From Halorarius litoreus (lineage in GTDB: Archaea; Halobacteriota; Halobacteria; Halobacteriales; Haloarculaceae), in assembly GCF_024362405.1 (NCBI RefSeq), contig NZ_CP101454.1, forward strand, positions 3,782,001 through 3,846,000: a stretch of 64,000 bases of DNA. Direction: 5' to 3'. This document shows positions 1-7,217 of the stretch, piece after piece. Each line of letters opens with the position of its first letter. Position 1 is the stretch's first letter. The notes under the pieces were generated by a model, which searched no databases, was not told the origin of the DNA, and saw only the letters and a program-made list of their open reading frames with translations. Made by a program: the position numbers and the translations under genes.

Positions 1-662
1 TCGGTCTCTTCGTCGTCCGGCGTCGACTCGACCTGCACGTTCTCCTCCTCGACGTCGACGGACGCCTCCTCCTCGGCGGCGACCTCTCGCGGGTGCGCCT
101 CGAGGCTGAGTTTCTGGACCTCGACCCGGCGGAGCGGGTAGATGGTCTTCGCGTCGGCGTAGATCGCCGACGAGAGTCGGCCCTCGACGATGCTCGAGAC
201 GAGCTCGTCGAAGGTGCGGTCGCGGGCGGCCTCGCGGACGATGCTGGTCATCGTCTTGCGGATGGCGCGCTCCTGGCTGTGGTCGGCCTTCTTCGTCGTG
301 AACGCGACGGGCTGAATCTGGACGCGGTAGTCGTCCTTCGTCAGGACCGTCACGAACGACTCGATCTTCGAGGAGCCGCGACGGACCATGCTGCGGAGGT
401 AGTCGCGGGTGAGTTCGTGCTGCACGAACTCGGTGTACGCGGCGTCGCTCCCGACGTCCGTGATACGGAACGTCAGCTTGCTGTTGTTCTCGCTGGCGTC
501 GTCGTTAATCTCGCCGAGCGTCGTCTGGACGGTTCGGTCGTAGAGCTGTTCGGGTTCGTCCGCGGGGGTCTCACCGAGTTCGGCCCGGTCGAACAGTTCG
601 GGGGCCATGACGGTGTACCACCGCTTCTCCTGTTTCCGCTTGGATACGCTTCGTTCGCTCAT
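1..662 (-). CDS. rps3ae: 30S ribosomal protein S3Ae (partial)
   Basis: Archaeal/eukaryotic-type small-subunit ribosomal protein S3Ae (S1e family). The start is the ATG at 660-662 and 220 codons are open to the left edge, so the acidic C-terminal tail runs off the window. The N-terminus MSERSVSKRKQEKRWYTVMA is followed by a segment on tRNA/mRNA-side folding typical of S3Ae, with TVQTTLGEINDDASENNSKL and a basic FTTKKADHSQERAIRKTM stretch. The visible end is Glu/Asp-rich, as expected for a halophile. It overlaps the upstream pcc1 stop by 4 nt, so the two are translationally coupled at the end of the rps15 operon. The identification is firm; only the C-terminal extent is unknown. Confidence 0.95.
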   Translation of the reverse strand, partial: MSERSVSKRKQEKRWYTVMAPELFDRAELGETPADEPEQLYDRTVQTTLGEINDDASENNSKLTFRITDVGSDAAYTEFVQHELTRDYLRSMVRRGSSKIESFVTVLTKDDYRVQIQPVAFTTKKADHSQERAIRKTMTSIVREAARDRTFDELVSSIVEGRLSSAIYADAKTIYPLRRVEVQKLSLEAHPREVAAEEEASVDVEEENVQVESTPDDEET

Positions 663-880
663 TGTGTGTTGGGTGTGTCGGTCATCTGCTGTGCTACCTG
701 CACGTTGCTCACGTAGTCGTCCACCGTCGCCCGGAGGCCGCTCGTCGTCTCCCGCTCGATGGTCGTGACCACCGAGCCGTCTTCGACGCGAGTCTGCATC
801 TCGGGCGTGTTGTCCGGGGCGAGCGCCGCCGCCACCACGTCAGGTGCGTCGTGCTCGGTCCGGATGACTGCCCGCCTCAT
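659..880 (-). CDS. pcc1: KEOPS complex subunit Pcc1
   Basis: A 73-residue protein of the Pcc1/Cgi121-size class. Pcc1 is the dimerising subunit of the KEOPS complex that makes the t6A37 modification of ANN-decoding tRNAs in the cytoplasm. It has the small alpha-beta fold pattern MRRAVIRTEHDAPDVVAAAL, then VEDGSVVTTIERETTSGLRA and a helical VDDYVSNVQVAQQM. It overlaps the RecJ-like gene upstream by 4 nt and rps3ae downstream by 4 nt. The order S15 - RecJ-like - Pcc1 - S3Ae is widespread in Euryarchaeota, which supports the call for so short a protein. No regulatory site of its own is visible, so it is presumably read from the rps15 promoter. Confidence 0.88.
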   Translation of the reverse strand: MRRAVIRTEHDAPDVVAAALAPDNTPEMQTRVEDGSVVTTIERETTSGLRATVDDYVSNVQVAQQMTDTPNTQ

Positions 881-1989
881 AGTGCCTCCCTGAGTGCGTC
901 GGTGAACGCGTCAGTCGAATCGATGTCTCGAACGTAGCCGGTCGTCTCGCGTCCCGTCGCCTGCGCACCGGTCGCTGCGGCCGCCTCCTGGGCGAGCGCG
1001 AACGCGCGGTCGCCGTGGACGGCTGCCTCGCCGCCGTCGTCGCCACCAAGCGCCACGACGAGTGGCTCCGGCGAGCGGTAGGCGTGGGCGAGGCGGGCGA
1101 CCGTCCCCAGCGGCACGTCCGTCGGGTCGGCCGCCACATGGACGACGAAGACGCCATCGTGGCGTGCCGTCTCCGCGTTCGCCAGCCCGTCGTGGGCGGC
1201 CGCGCCGTGGTCGCGCCACGCGTCGAGGACGCCGTCGGGCTCGTGCCCGAGCGCGAGCGCGACGCCGGTTCCCGGAACGACCCGCGAACAGGCGTCGAGC
1301 ACGTCGGCGTAGCCACCGAGCGTCTCGAACGGACCACCTGCATAGGGGCGGAGCGCGCGTTCGACGGCCTCGCCCGCGCGGTCGCTCGCGTTCTCGATGG
1401 CGCGGAGTGCGACCATCGACGCGAGCCGACGGTGCGCCGCGTCGTCGAGTTCCGGGGGCAGCCCCAGCTCTGCGAGCGCGGCGGTCGTCGCCTCCGTGTC
1501 ACCGGAGAAGCCCGCGTGAACGAGCGTCGTGTGCGCGAGCCCGTCCGCGAGGTCCGCGACGGGCAACGCGACGCCAGGCCGTCGGTCGAGTGTCGACTCG
1601 GCGGCCTCGTACAGCGGTGCGTCCTGTCCGGGTGTCGCGCCGCCGGCAACCGCACCGGCGAGCGCGAGCAGCGGGTCCGGGTCGTCTCCGAGTTCCTGCG
1701 CCGCCTCGAACGCCGTGACCGAGAGCGGTCCCTCGGTCAGCGACACGTCCCCGGTCACGGTGCCGACGCCGACTACTACGTCGGCCTCGGTCGCGCTGTC
1801 ACGGGGGAACCGTGAGACGGACGCCTGGAACGGGATGTCGGCCGTGCGGAACGCGCGTGCCAGCACCCCGACGGCCGCGAGGGCGTCGCCGTCAGCCGTG
1901 CCCGCGAGCCGGACGAAGCCGGCGTCGCGGACGGCAGCAGCAAGGCTCTCGGCGGGGGCGGACGCGTTCTGCCGACCGGCCGTGGACAT
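877..1989 (-). CDS. RecJ-like DHH-family protein, degenerate
   Basis: A 370-residue protein between rps15 and pcc1. In archaea this slot holds a short RecJ/DHH-superfamily protein often annotated as an exonuclease. The first conserved segment, residues 24-46 (FVRLAGTADGDALAAVG), corresponds to the RecJ motif I region, where active enzymes have SHxDxDG. A second metal-site-like segment is EADVVVGVG near residue 70. I see no DHH triad, so catalytic activity is doubtful. The C-terminus (LVVALGGDDGGEAAVHGDR onward) fits a DHHA1-type nucleic-acid-binding domain. Its first base follows directly on the rps15 stop, and it overlaps pcc1 by 4 nt. A structural or regulatory partner of replication or KEOPS/ribosome functions is possible, but that is inference. 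Confidence 0.75.
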   Translation of the reverse strand: MSTAGRQNASAPAESLAAAVRDAGFVRLAGTADGDALAAVGVLARAFRTADIPFQASVSRFPRDSATEADVVVGVGTVTGDVSLTEGPLSVTAFEAAQELGDDPDPLLALAGAVAGGATPGQDAPLYEAAESTLDRRPGVALPVADLADGLAHTTLVHAGFSGDTEATTAALAELGLPPELDDAAHRRLASMVALRAIENASDRAGEAVERALRPYAGGPFETLGGYADVLDACSRVVPGTGVALALGHEPDGVLDAWRDHGAAAHDGLANAETARHDGVFVVHVAADPTDVPLGTVARLAHAYRSPEPLVVALGGDDGGEAAVHGDRAFALAQEAAAATGAQATGRETTGYVRDIDSTDAFTDALREAL

Positions 1990-2454
1990 CTATTCGGTGA
2001 GTCGCTTGGCGACGTCGTACGAGTACTTGAAGTCCTCGGCGAGTTCGTCGCCGCGGTAGTAGTTCGCGAGCCGGCGGATCTTCGACTCCGTGTTCTGGAG
2101 CGCGCGCTTGTTCTGGTAGTCCGTCTGGTTCGCGTTCATGTGCTCGCGAAGACGGACGGCGCGCTCGAGGAGGTTGTACAGGTCCTCCGGAACGTCGGGA
2201 GCCGCGTCGTTCTCGTCTAAGATCTCGGTGACCTTCTTGCCGGTCGCTGCCTTGACGTCGGGAATCGGGGTTCCCTGGACGCCCTCGTCACGGAGCTTCA
2301 TCCCGATCTGGGACGGGTCGTGCCCCTGCTCCGCGAGCTCGACGACGCGCTCTTCGATGGCGGCTTCGTCTACGTCGCTCCACTCCGGGGGTTCGTCTGT
2401 CGCGGGTTTGTCCGAGCCGGACGAGCCGCGACGGCGGGTGTGCATTCGTGCCAT
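1990..2454 (-). CDS. rps15: 30S ribosomal protein S15
   Basis: Archaeal S15 (uS15 family), 154 residues, first gene of the rps15 operon. The start at ATG 2452-2454 gives MARMHTRRRGSSGSDKP, the canonical archaeal N-terminus; the reading frame stays open upstream but codes nothing family-like. An archaeal N-terminal domain (WSDVDEAAIEERVVELAEQG, then LRDEGVQGTPIPDVK) precedes the universal four-helix rRNA-binding part, with a core of the type NLLERAVRLREHM and RALQNTESKIRRLANYYR. S15 binds 16S rRNA in the central platform. The next gene starts on the base after its stop, so the whole cluster is probably one transcript. Confidence 0.96.
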   Translation of the reverse strand: MARMHTRRRGSSGSDKPATDEPPEWSDVDEAAIEERVVELAEQGHDPSQIGMKLRDEGVQGTPIPDVKAATGKKVTEILDENDAAPDVPEDLYNLLERAVRLREHMNANQTDYQNKRALQNTESKIRRLANYYRGDELAEDFKYSYDVAKRLTE

Positions 2455-2685
2455 TGTTCTAAATTGGAACTGCACGAGCCGCTCGCGGTCGGCGCCGGAG
2501 GCGCCACGAACCGCTCGGCCGTCCGAGCGGTGTCGCACTACCACAATCCCAAGTCACCCAAGCGGATGACGATGTCAGACTTGCGGTCGTGCCGTTCCCA
2601 CCAGATTTCGGTGGGTCGGCCACTTAGGGGTTGCTACTCGACCGTCGAGCGTGTAACGCACCCGCATGCCCCGGTCGCTTCGATG

Positions 2686-2693
2686 GGTTTATG
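2686..2693 (+). promoter_or_regulatory. TATA-like box of tRNA-Ala
   Basis: The sequence GGTTTATG, with its centre about 36 nt before the mature tRNA 5' end, is a plausible haloarchaeal TATA element for the tRNA gene. It lies in the divergent gap between rps15 and tRNA-Ala. Assigned by position and composition only. Confidence 0.4.
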
Positions 2694-2725
2694 TCTGCCA
2701 GCGGGATACGATTGATTGCGTTCGC

Positions 2726-2797
2726 GGGCTCGTAGATCAGGGGTAGATCACTCCCTTGGCATGGGAGAGGCCCCGGGTTCAAATCCCGGCGAGTCCA
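2726..2797 (+). tRNA. tRNA-Ala (anticodon GGC)
   Basis: A full cloverleaf can be folded. The acceptor stem 2726-2732 pairs with 2790-2796 (one G-U), with discriminator A2797. The D stem is GATC/GATC. The anticodon stem CTCCC/GGGAG closes loop TTGGCAT with anticodon GGC at 2758-2760. The T arm CCGGG-TTCAAAT-CCCGG is perfect. CCA is not encoded and there is no intron. GGC reads GCC/GCU alanine codons. Confidence 0.96.
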
Positions 2798-2806
2798 TCG
2801 CAGAAA

Positions 2807-2811
2807 TTTTT
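2807..2811 (+). terminator. T-tract after tRNA-Ala
   Basis: A run of five T, 9 nt after the mature 3' end of tRNA-Ala, is the usual simple archaeal terminator signal for a tRNA gene. No hairpin precedes it. Confidence 0.5.
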
Positions 2812-2950
2812 CATTCGGCTATCTCTGTCCAGGGATTTCCAACAGTTCTGGTTCGAGTTCCCTCTTTGGATCCGAGTCCAGAATCGTGGACCACGGCCAA
2901 AGTTTCATCAGTCGGCCCGCTGGAGTGTCAGCCACTGGCCGGGAGACTCG

Positions 2951-3640
2951 ATGTGCGAACGATACCAGAACATTCGATGGCTCCAGAAGGTGTACATCGA
3001 TTTCGGGTGGACACAGACCAGAATCGCCGACGAATGTGATGTGTCAGTTCGGACGGTGGGAAATTGGCTGGATAAGTTCGGCCTCGTTCGCAACCGGCAC
3101 GACCGCGAGTGGCTGGCCGACAAGTACGTGAGAGAGCAGCTCTCCCAGCGAGAAATTGCGGACCTCTGTGACACCGGAAGTTCGACGATTGGCGACCAAC
3201 TACGGAAGTACGAGATTTCGCGTGACCGAAACTACCGGCAGGAAGACTGGCTCCGCGAGCGGTACGTCGAGCAAGAGCGTTCTATTCAGGAGGTATCAGA
3301 CCTGGTTGGCGTCGGTGCCTACGCGATCCGATACTGGCTCGTTCACCACGGAGTAGAGCGTCGGTCACAAGGGCCGGCTGGCCAAGACTCCACGACGGAT
3401 AGCACGCGACTAAAGCGATGGAGTCGGGCGATAAAAGAGCGCGATAATCACACGTGCGTCTCCTGTTCGAGTGGCCAGAACCTCCATGCCCATCACATCG
3501 TTCCACGGTACGAGGACAGGAGTGAGGAGATGGTCTACGGAATTGACAACGGAGAGACGCTCTGCCAGTCATGCCACGCGAAACGGCACCGAGACCGCGG
3601 CGACGAGCGGATTGCCACACTCATTCGACACCAACCGTAA
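2951..3640 (+). CDS. Triple-HTH HNH endonuclease-like protein
   Basis: A 229-residue protein. The open frame extends upstream across tRNA-Ala, so the first usable start after the tRNA is ATG 2951. Three HTH-like units follow one another: residues about 18-45 (WTQTRIADECDVSVRTVGNW), 54-90 (LSQREIADLCDTGSSTIGDQ) and 99-135 (SIQEVSDLVGVGAYAIRYWL). An HNH nuclease domain lies at about 160-213, with C169xxC172, H181-H182 and C205xxC208-H209. The HNH fold cleaves DNA with a single metal, and the HTH units probably recognise DNA. Codon use is more AT-tolerant than in flanking genes and no partner genes are present. It may be a homing-type or mobile nuclease captured beside the tRNA; no attachment repeat was found. 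Confidence 0.8.
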   Translation: MCERYQNIRWLQKVYIDFGWTQTRIADECDVSVRTVGNWLDKFGLVRNRHDREWLADKYVREQLSQREIADLCDTGSSTIGDQLRKYEISRDRNYRQEDWLRERYVEQERSIQEVSDLVGVGAYAIRYWLVHHGVERRSQGPAGQDSTTDSTRLKRWSRAIKERDNHTCVSCSSGQNLHAHHIVPRYEDRSEEMVYGIDNGETLCQSCHAKRHRDRGDERIATLIRHQP

Positions 3641-3711
3641 TCCGAACCCGCCGTTCACGTTGACTGGGTAGCTACCCATGATTTTTGTCCGAAGCCGTCG
3701 AACCCCTGTCC

Positions 3712-3939
3712 ATGAACCGGACCAGCAACGCGGTCGTCAACGCCCTCCTGAACTTCCTCGTCGGTTTCGCGCTCGGCTCGGCGCTGCGAGACAAGTCGAC
3801 AGGGATGAAACTCGGGCTCGTACTCGCGGCCATCGGTGGCGTCGTGGCGTTCGTCGTCTCCGGTCGGCTCGGCGGGGAGGACGACGACACCTTCTTCGGC
3901 ATCGACCGGGTGCGGACCACGGACGAGCTGGAGGCCTGA
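3712..3939 (+). CDS. Small two-helix membrane protein
   Basis: A 75-residue protein starting MNRTSNAVVNALLNFLVGFA; an in-frame TTG at 3685 would add nine residues, but ATG 3712 is preferred. Two hydrophobic helices (about 9-22 and 32-51, LVLAAIGGVVAFVV) are joined by a short basic turn (LRDKSTGMKLG), and an acidic tail follows (GGEDDDTFFGIDRVRTTDEL). The topology suggests a small integral membrane protein with both ends in the cytoplasm. I do not recognise a characterised family. It lies between the HNH gene and a convergent small gene with no operon partner. Confidence 0.6.
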   Translation: MNRTSNAVVNALLNFLVGFALGSALRDKSTGMKLGLVLAAIGGVVAFVVSGRLGGEDDDTFFGIDRVRTTDELEA

Positions 3940-3985
3940 CGAGGCTGTCGCTCCGCGAATAGGGTCGTCCAGAACAGAGACGCGA

Positions 3986-4096
3986 TTACTCCGCTTCTTC
4001 CGGCTTCTTGCCGCGCTCCCAGACGGCCGAGACCGGCTCGCCGTTCGGGGGGGTGTGACTGACGTCTTTCAGGGTCTGTCGCTGTTTGCCTGCCAT
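3986..4096 (-). CDS. 36-residue conserved-looking small protein
   Basis: ATG 4094-4096 opens a 36-residue basic/polar protein (MAGKQRQTLKDVSHTPPNGE, then VSAVWERGKKPEEAE). The ORF is open further upstream, but a TATA-like element (minus-strand TTAAGTA near 4120-4126) sits at the leaderless distance from this ATG, which decides the start. The composition is hydrophilic with one Trp, with no membrane segment and no cysteines. I have an impression of similar short proteins in other haloarchaea but cannot verify it. Function unknown. Confidence 0.55.
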   Translation of the reverse strand: MAGKQRQTLKDVSHTPPNGEPVSAVWERGKKPEEAE

Positions 4097-4338
4097 CGTG
4101 GGACACCGTAGCACTCCGGGACTACTTAACCGTTCCCGAAAACCTGTATTGAGTCTTAATAACATATTAATATTTGATGTCCCTACGGTTTCTCCCCTAT
4201 TACGGTGGTGGAACTGCTGGAGCACACATTCTACTATAGACTTTGTACGAAGCGATTATTCGGGTTCAGTGGGGAATCCTAGACGAATCGACCCTAGGTG
4301 GAGTGCCGACCGAAACGGCCCCGGAAATAGCCACGACG

Positions 4339-4344
4339 TTTATC
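4339..4344 (+). promoter_or_regulatory. TATA box of the orphan pilin-like gene
   Basis: TTTATC is centred about 27 nt before ATG 4369, the spacing for a leaderless haloarchaeal transcript. It supports the start chosen for the downstream gene over the longer open frame. Confidence 0.55.
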
Positions 4345-4368
4345 AGTGTGGCATCGGTTGGTAGCGTG

Positions 4369-5979
4369 ATGACTTCCGGGCGTGAGCGTGGGCAGTCCGA
4401 CCTGATCGGTGTGGTCCTCCTTCTCTCGTTGATTCTCATGGGTTCGACGGCTGTTGTCACCCTGGGTGCGACGGCAATCTCGGACACACAGGACAACTCA
4501 GAGATAGCTGCCGCGGAGCAGTCGATGACGCTCTTCGACTCACAGGCTGCGCAGGTCGCGCTCGGCGATGCTGCGGTGCAGAGTCTCTCGTTCGGGACCA
4601 ACGAGGGCACGATGGACGTTCGCCCGAACAGCGGCGAGATCTCCATCATCCAGCTCGACTGTGACAACAACGGCGTGAACGACGACGGGAACAACGTTGC
4701 TGGGGGTGCGGACTCGGACCCACTCACGACCGACGACGATGCGTACATCCTGCCGCCGACGACCCTCGGTTCGGTCGTGTACGACGGTGGGTCGAACGAA
4801 CTCGCGTACCAGGGTGGCGGTGTGTGGCGCAAGAGCGACAACGGAGGGTCCGTGATGGTTTCGCCCCCCGAGTTCCACTACCGCGGGGCCACGCTGACGC
4901 TCCCGATAGTCCTGACTCGCGGGAGCGGTGCCGTCTCCGGACCAGCCACCGCCCGAATCAGACAGACGACCGAACCGACAGATGTGTTCCCGAAAGCGGT
5001 CGAGTTCCCGGATCGCTGCTGGGAGACCGGTGACCCGGAGTCGTTCAACAACCCAGTGAACGACGGAACGGTCATCGTCCGTGTCGAGAGCGAGTATACC
5101 GACGGCTGGGTCGACTACTTTGAGGCCAGAACCGACGGCGACATCACCCAGCCGTCCTCGAACGTCGCCATCGTCGAACTCAAATCGCTGGAGCAGGTCG
5201 GCCCGTTCTCGATGCCCGGCGAGGGCGGCTCGGTCACCATCAGCGGCACCGAGGGCCACGCGACCAAGGACTTCTCCATCACGCTCAGATCGCCTGCGGA
5301 CGACTCCGCGCGCTTCGCTAACCTCCAGTGGTCAATGTACGTCGACGAGGGAGCAAAGCGGATGGAGATCCACGCCCGAGCGGACGGCGGAGACAAGGAC
5401 TGCAGCGACGGGACGACCGACTACGTCGTGGACCTCACGGTATACTATACACCGGACCGTGGCGACACGTATCAGGGCTGGCACAGCGACGGTGTCTATG
5501 ATATGGTGTGTGAGGACTTCGACGACGACGGTGTCGAAGAACTTCAGGCCACCTTGAGCTTCGTCGACGACGAAGACTCGGACACAACTTTCGTGGACGA
5601 CGAGAACCTCAACCTCGGTTCGGGCACCGATCCGAAACTCGAATACGTCGACAAAAGTGGGATGGACGACCTCGTCCACTTCAACATCGAGGGGGGAGAC
5701 GTCGCCCCGAGCACATACATGATGGACGGAGGGGCCGGGCACAATGACTGGGAGCCCAAGTCGTACGAGGTGAACGACGGCGATACCGAGACCGTTGACC
5801 GTGTCCTCATCCACTACTTCGGCGAGTTCGAGGGTGAGTTCGACCTCACCGTCGACGACAAGGGGAGCGACACGGTCAACGAGGGGGACTCTGAGGGGTT
5901 CGTCGAGACCGGTGGTGGCGACCGGTACGTCACCTTCATCCACGTCACGAAAAACGAGATCGAGGTCGAACTGGACTGA
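4369..5979 (+). CDS. Large pilin-like secreted protein, orphan
   Basis: A 536-residue protein. The N-terminus MTSGRERGQSDLIGVVLLLS carries an archaeal class III signal: a basic stretch, RGQ before the hydrophobic H-domain, and a helix through residue 38 (IGVVLLLSLILMGSTAVVTLG). PibD-type peptidase would cleave just ahead of QSDLIG. The rest is a large acidic, Asp/Gly/Ser/Thr-rich beta-type ectodomain. It contains calcium-site-like clusters (LDCDNNGVNDDGNN near residue 97; VCEDFDDDGVEELQ near 380) and four or more cysteines. It faces the pilB-pilC operon tail-to-tail, 7 nt apart. N-terminal signal and context suggest an extracellular pilus or surface subunit, perhaps an adhesin. The ectodomain matches nothing I recognise. 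Confidence 0.8.
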   Translation: MTSGRERGQSDLIGVVLLLSLILMGSTAVVTLGATAISDTQDNSEIAAAEQSMTLFDSQAAQVALGDAAVQSLSFGTNEGTMDVRPNSGEISIIQLDCDNNGVNDDGNNVAGGADSDPLTTDDDAYILPPTTLGSVVYDGGSNELAYQGGGVWRKSDNGGSVMVSPPEFHYRGATLTLPIVLTRGSGAVSGPATARIRQTTEPTDVFPKAVEFPDRCWETGDPESFNNPVNDGTVIVRVESEYTDGWVDYFEARTDGDITQPSSNVAIVELKSLEQVGPFSMPGEGGSVTISGTEGHATKDFSITLRSPADDSARFANLQWSMYVDEGAKRMEIHARADGGDKDCSDGTTDYVVDLTVYYTPDRGDTYQGWHSDGVYDMVCEDFDDDGVEELQATLSFVDDEDSDTTFVDDENLNLGSGTDPKLEYVDKSGMDDLVHFNIEGGDVAPSTYMMDGGAGHNDWEPKSYEVNDGDTETVDRVLIHYFGEFEGEFDLTVDDKGSDTVNEGDSEGFVETGGGDRYVTFIHVTKNEIEVELD

Positions 5980-5986
5980 CCCGCCC

Positions 5987-6787
5987 TCAATCCTCGATGT
6001 TCAGTTCGATCCGGGTTGCTGAGAAGAACAGCCGCTCGACCGAGATGGTACACTCGACGTTCGACGTGCCTGTCGGGACGTCACAGGGGTCGGAGACACC
6101 GTAAGCCCCCTCAATCTCCTCATCGAGGTACGCTTCCCAGAGCTCCGCCCGGACCGGCGTCGTCTCGACGACGATGTCGACGGAGTATCGCGGCGAGCCG
6201 CCCGTATCAACGGTTGGCGTCGTCCGCGAGACGAGGGTCTCCGAGACGACACGGGTCCCCCGGACGAGGATGGTGCCAGTACCGGATGCGTACTCCTCAT
6301 CGGACGACCGGGTCTGGACGATTGGGAGACTTGCGGTCCGAACCCCACCTGACTCTCGGAAGATTAATCCTGGTTCGTCAAGGAAGATAGCTCCGCCACG
6401 ATCCTCACGAATGCTCGCCCCCGCAGTGTAGACGAGTTCCGTAGCGCTGTCCTGCGGATCGTACACGAGCGGATACGTCGTGACACCGAACGTAGGGGCA
6501 GACCCGACGTTGGTAATCGTCATGGTTATCCGAGTTGGCTCGCCGAGATACATCCCGGCGTTGTACAATTTGAACTCCGTCGCTCGGTGTGGGGCCCTGT
6601 CCTGATGGAGGTCGTCGACGTTGTCGTCAAGAACGTCGAACGCACGCTCGGCGTTGTTGATCTGCTCCGCGCTCCGGGAATCCTCAAGACCGCTGAAGCC
6701 GACGACGTACACGCTCGCAACCGACGCCGCCATGAGCGAGAATACGAGAACGAACCCGAGGATTTCGCTCACGCCGCGCTCAGACAT
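5987..6787 (-). CDS. Pilin-like protein (DUF7289-type)
   Basis: A 266-residue protein, last gene of the seven-gene pilus operon. MSERGVSEILGFVLVFSLMA has the RG-V-S-E archaeal pilin motif (prepilin processing before V or S, E at mature +5-like position) and one hydrophobic helix to about residue 32. A globular, beta-rich extracellular part follows (LYNAGMYLGEPTRITMTITN; SGTGTILVRGTRVVSETLVS) with two cysteines near the C-terminus (SDPCDVPTGTSNVECTI). It overlaps the upstream gene by 8 nt. It fits the haloarchaeal family I remember as DUF7289 next to pilB/pilC genes. It is likely a minor pilin or pseudopilin assembled by the operon's own ATPase. Confidence 0.78.
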   Translation of the reverse strand: MSERGVSEILGFVLVFSLMAASVASVYVVGFSGLEDSRSAEQINNAERAFDVLDDNVDDLHQDRAPHRATEFKLYNAGMYLGEPTRITMTITNVGSAPTFGVTTYPLVYDPQDSATELVYTAGASIREDRGGAIFLDEPGLIFRESGGVRTASLPIVQTRSSDEEYASGTGTILVRGTRVVSETLVSRTTPTVDTGGSPRYSVDIVVETTPVRAELWEAYLDEEIEGAYGVSDPCDVPTGTSNVECTISVERLFFSATRIELNIED

Positions 6788-7217
6788 TACGAACCACCAG
6801 ATTGCCGCTCGATTCGACGAAGATCACATCACCACTGGAGACCGAACTGCTCGACACCGGAGTCTGTGTGCGGACTTGGACCTCCACGACGACGTTCGGG
6901 TCGCTGGTCGACAGCCGGATGACCGTCGGTGTGCCACCGACAACCTCTATTGTGTAGGGAATACCGGTCGCTTCGTTCGGTAGCGACCGTCTGACGCTGA
7001 CGGACTGTCCACCGTTCCGGACCAGTCGGTCCGCAGCAGAGAGGTCGGCTGCCAGTTGCTGGCCGAGGACCTCCAGCTCGTCATGGACGGTCTCGTGGCG
7101 CTGGTCGGATGCGAACCCACCCGTCGCCACGAGCAGTCCGATGACCAGCAACGAAGTTATACCGAGCGTCAGCGTGTACGCCAGCACCGCGGAGACACCA
7201 CGATTGTCTCCCATCAT
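6780..7217 (-). CDS. Pilin-like protein (DUF7266-type)
   Basis: A 145-residue protein of minor-pilin size. N-terminal MMGDNRGVSAVLAYTLTLGI is a class III signal with R-G before VSAV and a single hydrophobic helix to about residue 34. The short ectodomain has an amphipathic helix (ETVHDELEVLGQQLAADLSA) followed by beta-type sequence ending in a hydrophobic strand. This is the classical pseudopilin layout of long helix plus small sheet. It overlaps its neighbours by 4 nt upstream and 8 nt downstream, so it is translationally coupled. Probably a priming or tip component of the pilus-like filament. Confidence 0.75.
   Translation of the reverse strand: MMGDNRGVSAVLAYTLTLGITSLLVIGLLVATGGFASDQRHETVHDELEVLGQQLAADLSAADRLVRNGGQSVSVRRSLPNEATGIPYTIEVVGGTPTVIRLSTSDPNVVVEVQVRTQTPVSSSSVSSGDVIFVESSGNLVVRNV

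Noticed and set aside
2756-2950. Extension of the HNH frame upstream through tRNA-Ala
   Set aside because: It crosses the tRNA gene, whose fold is complete, and adds no domain sequence; the first start after the tRNA is ATG 2951.
2726-3660. Attachment-site duplication of tRNA-Ala around the HNH gene
   Set aside because: No second copy of the tRNA-Ala 3' end was found downstream of the HNH gene up to the next ORF.
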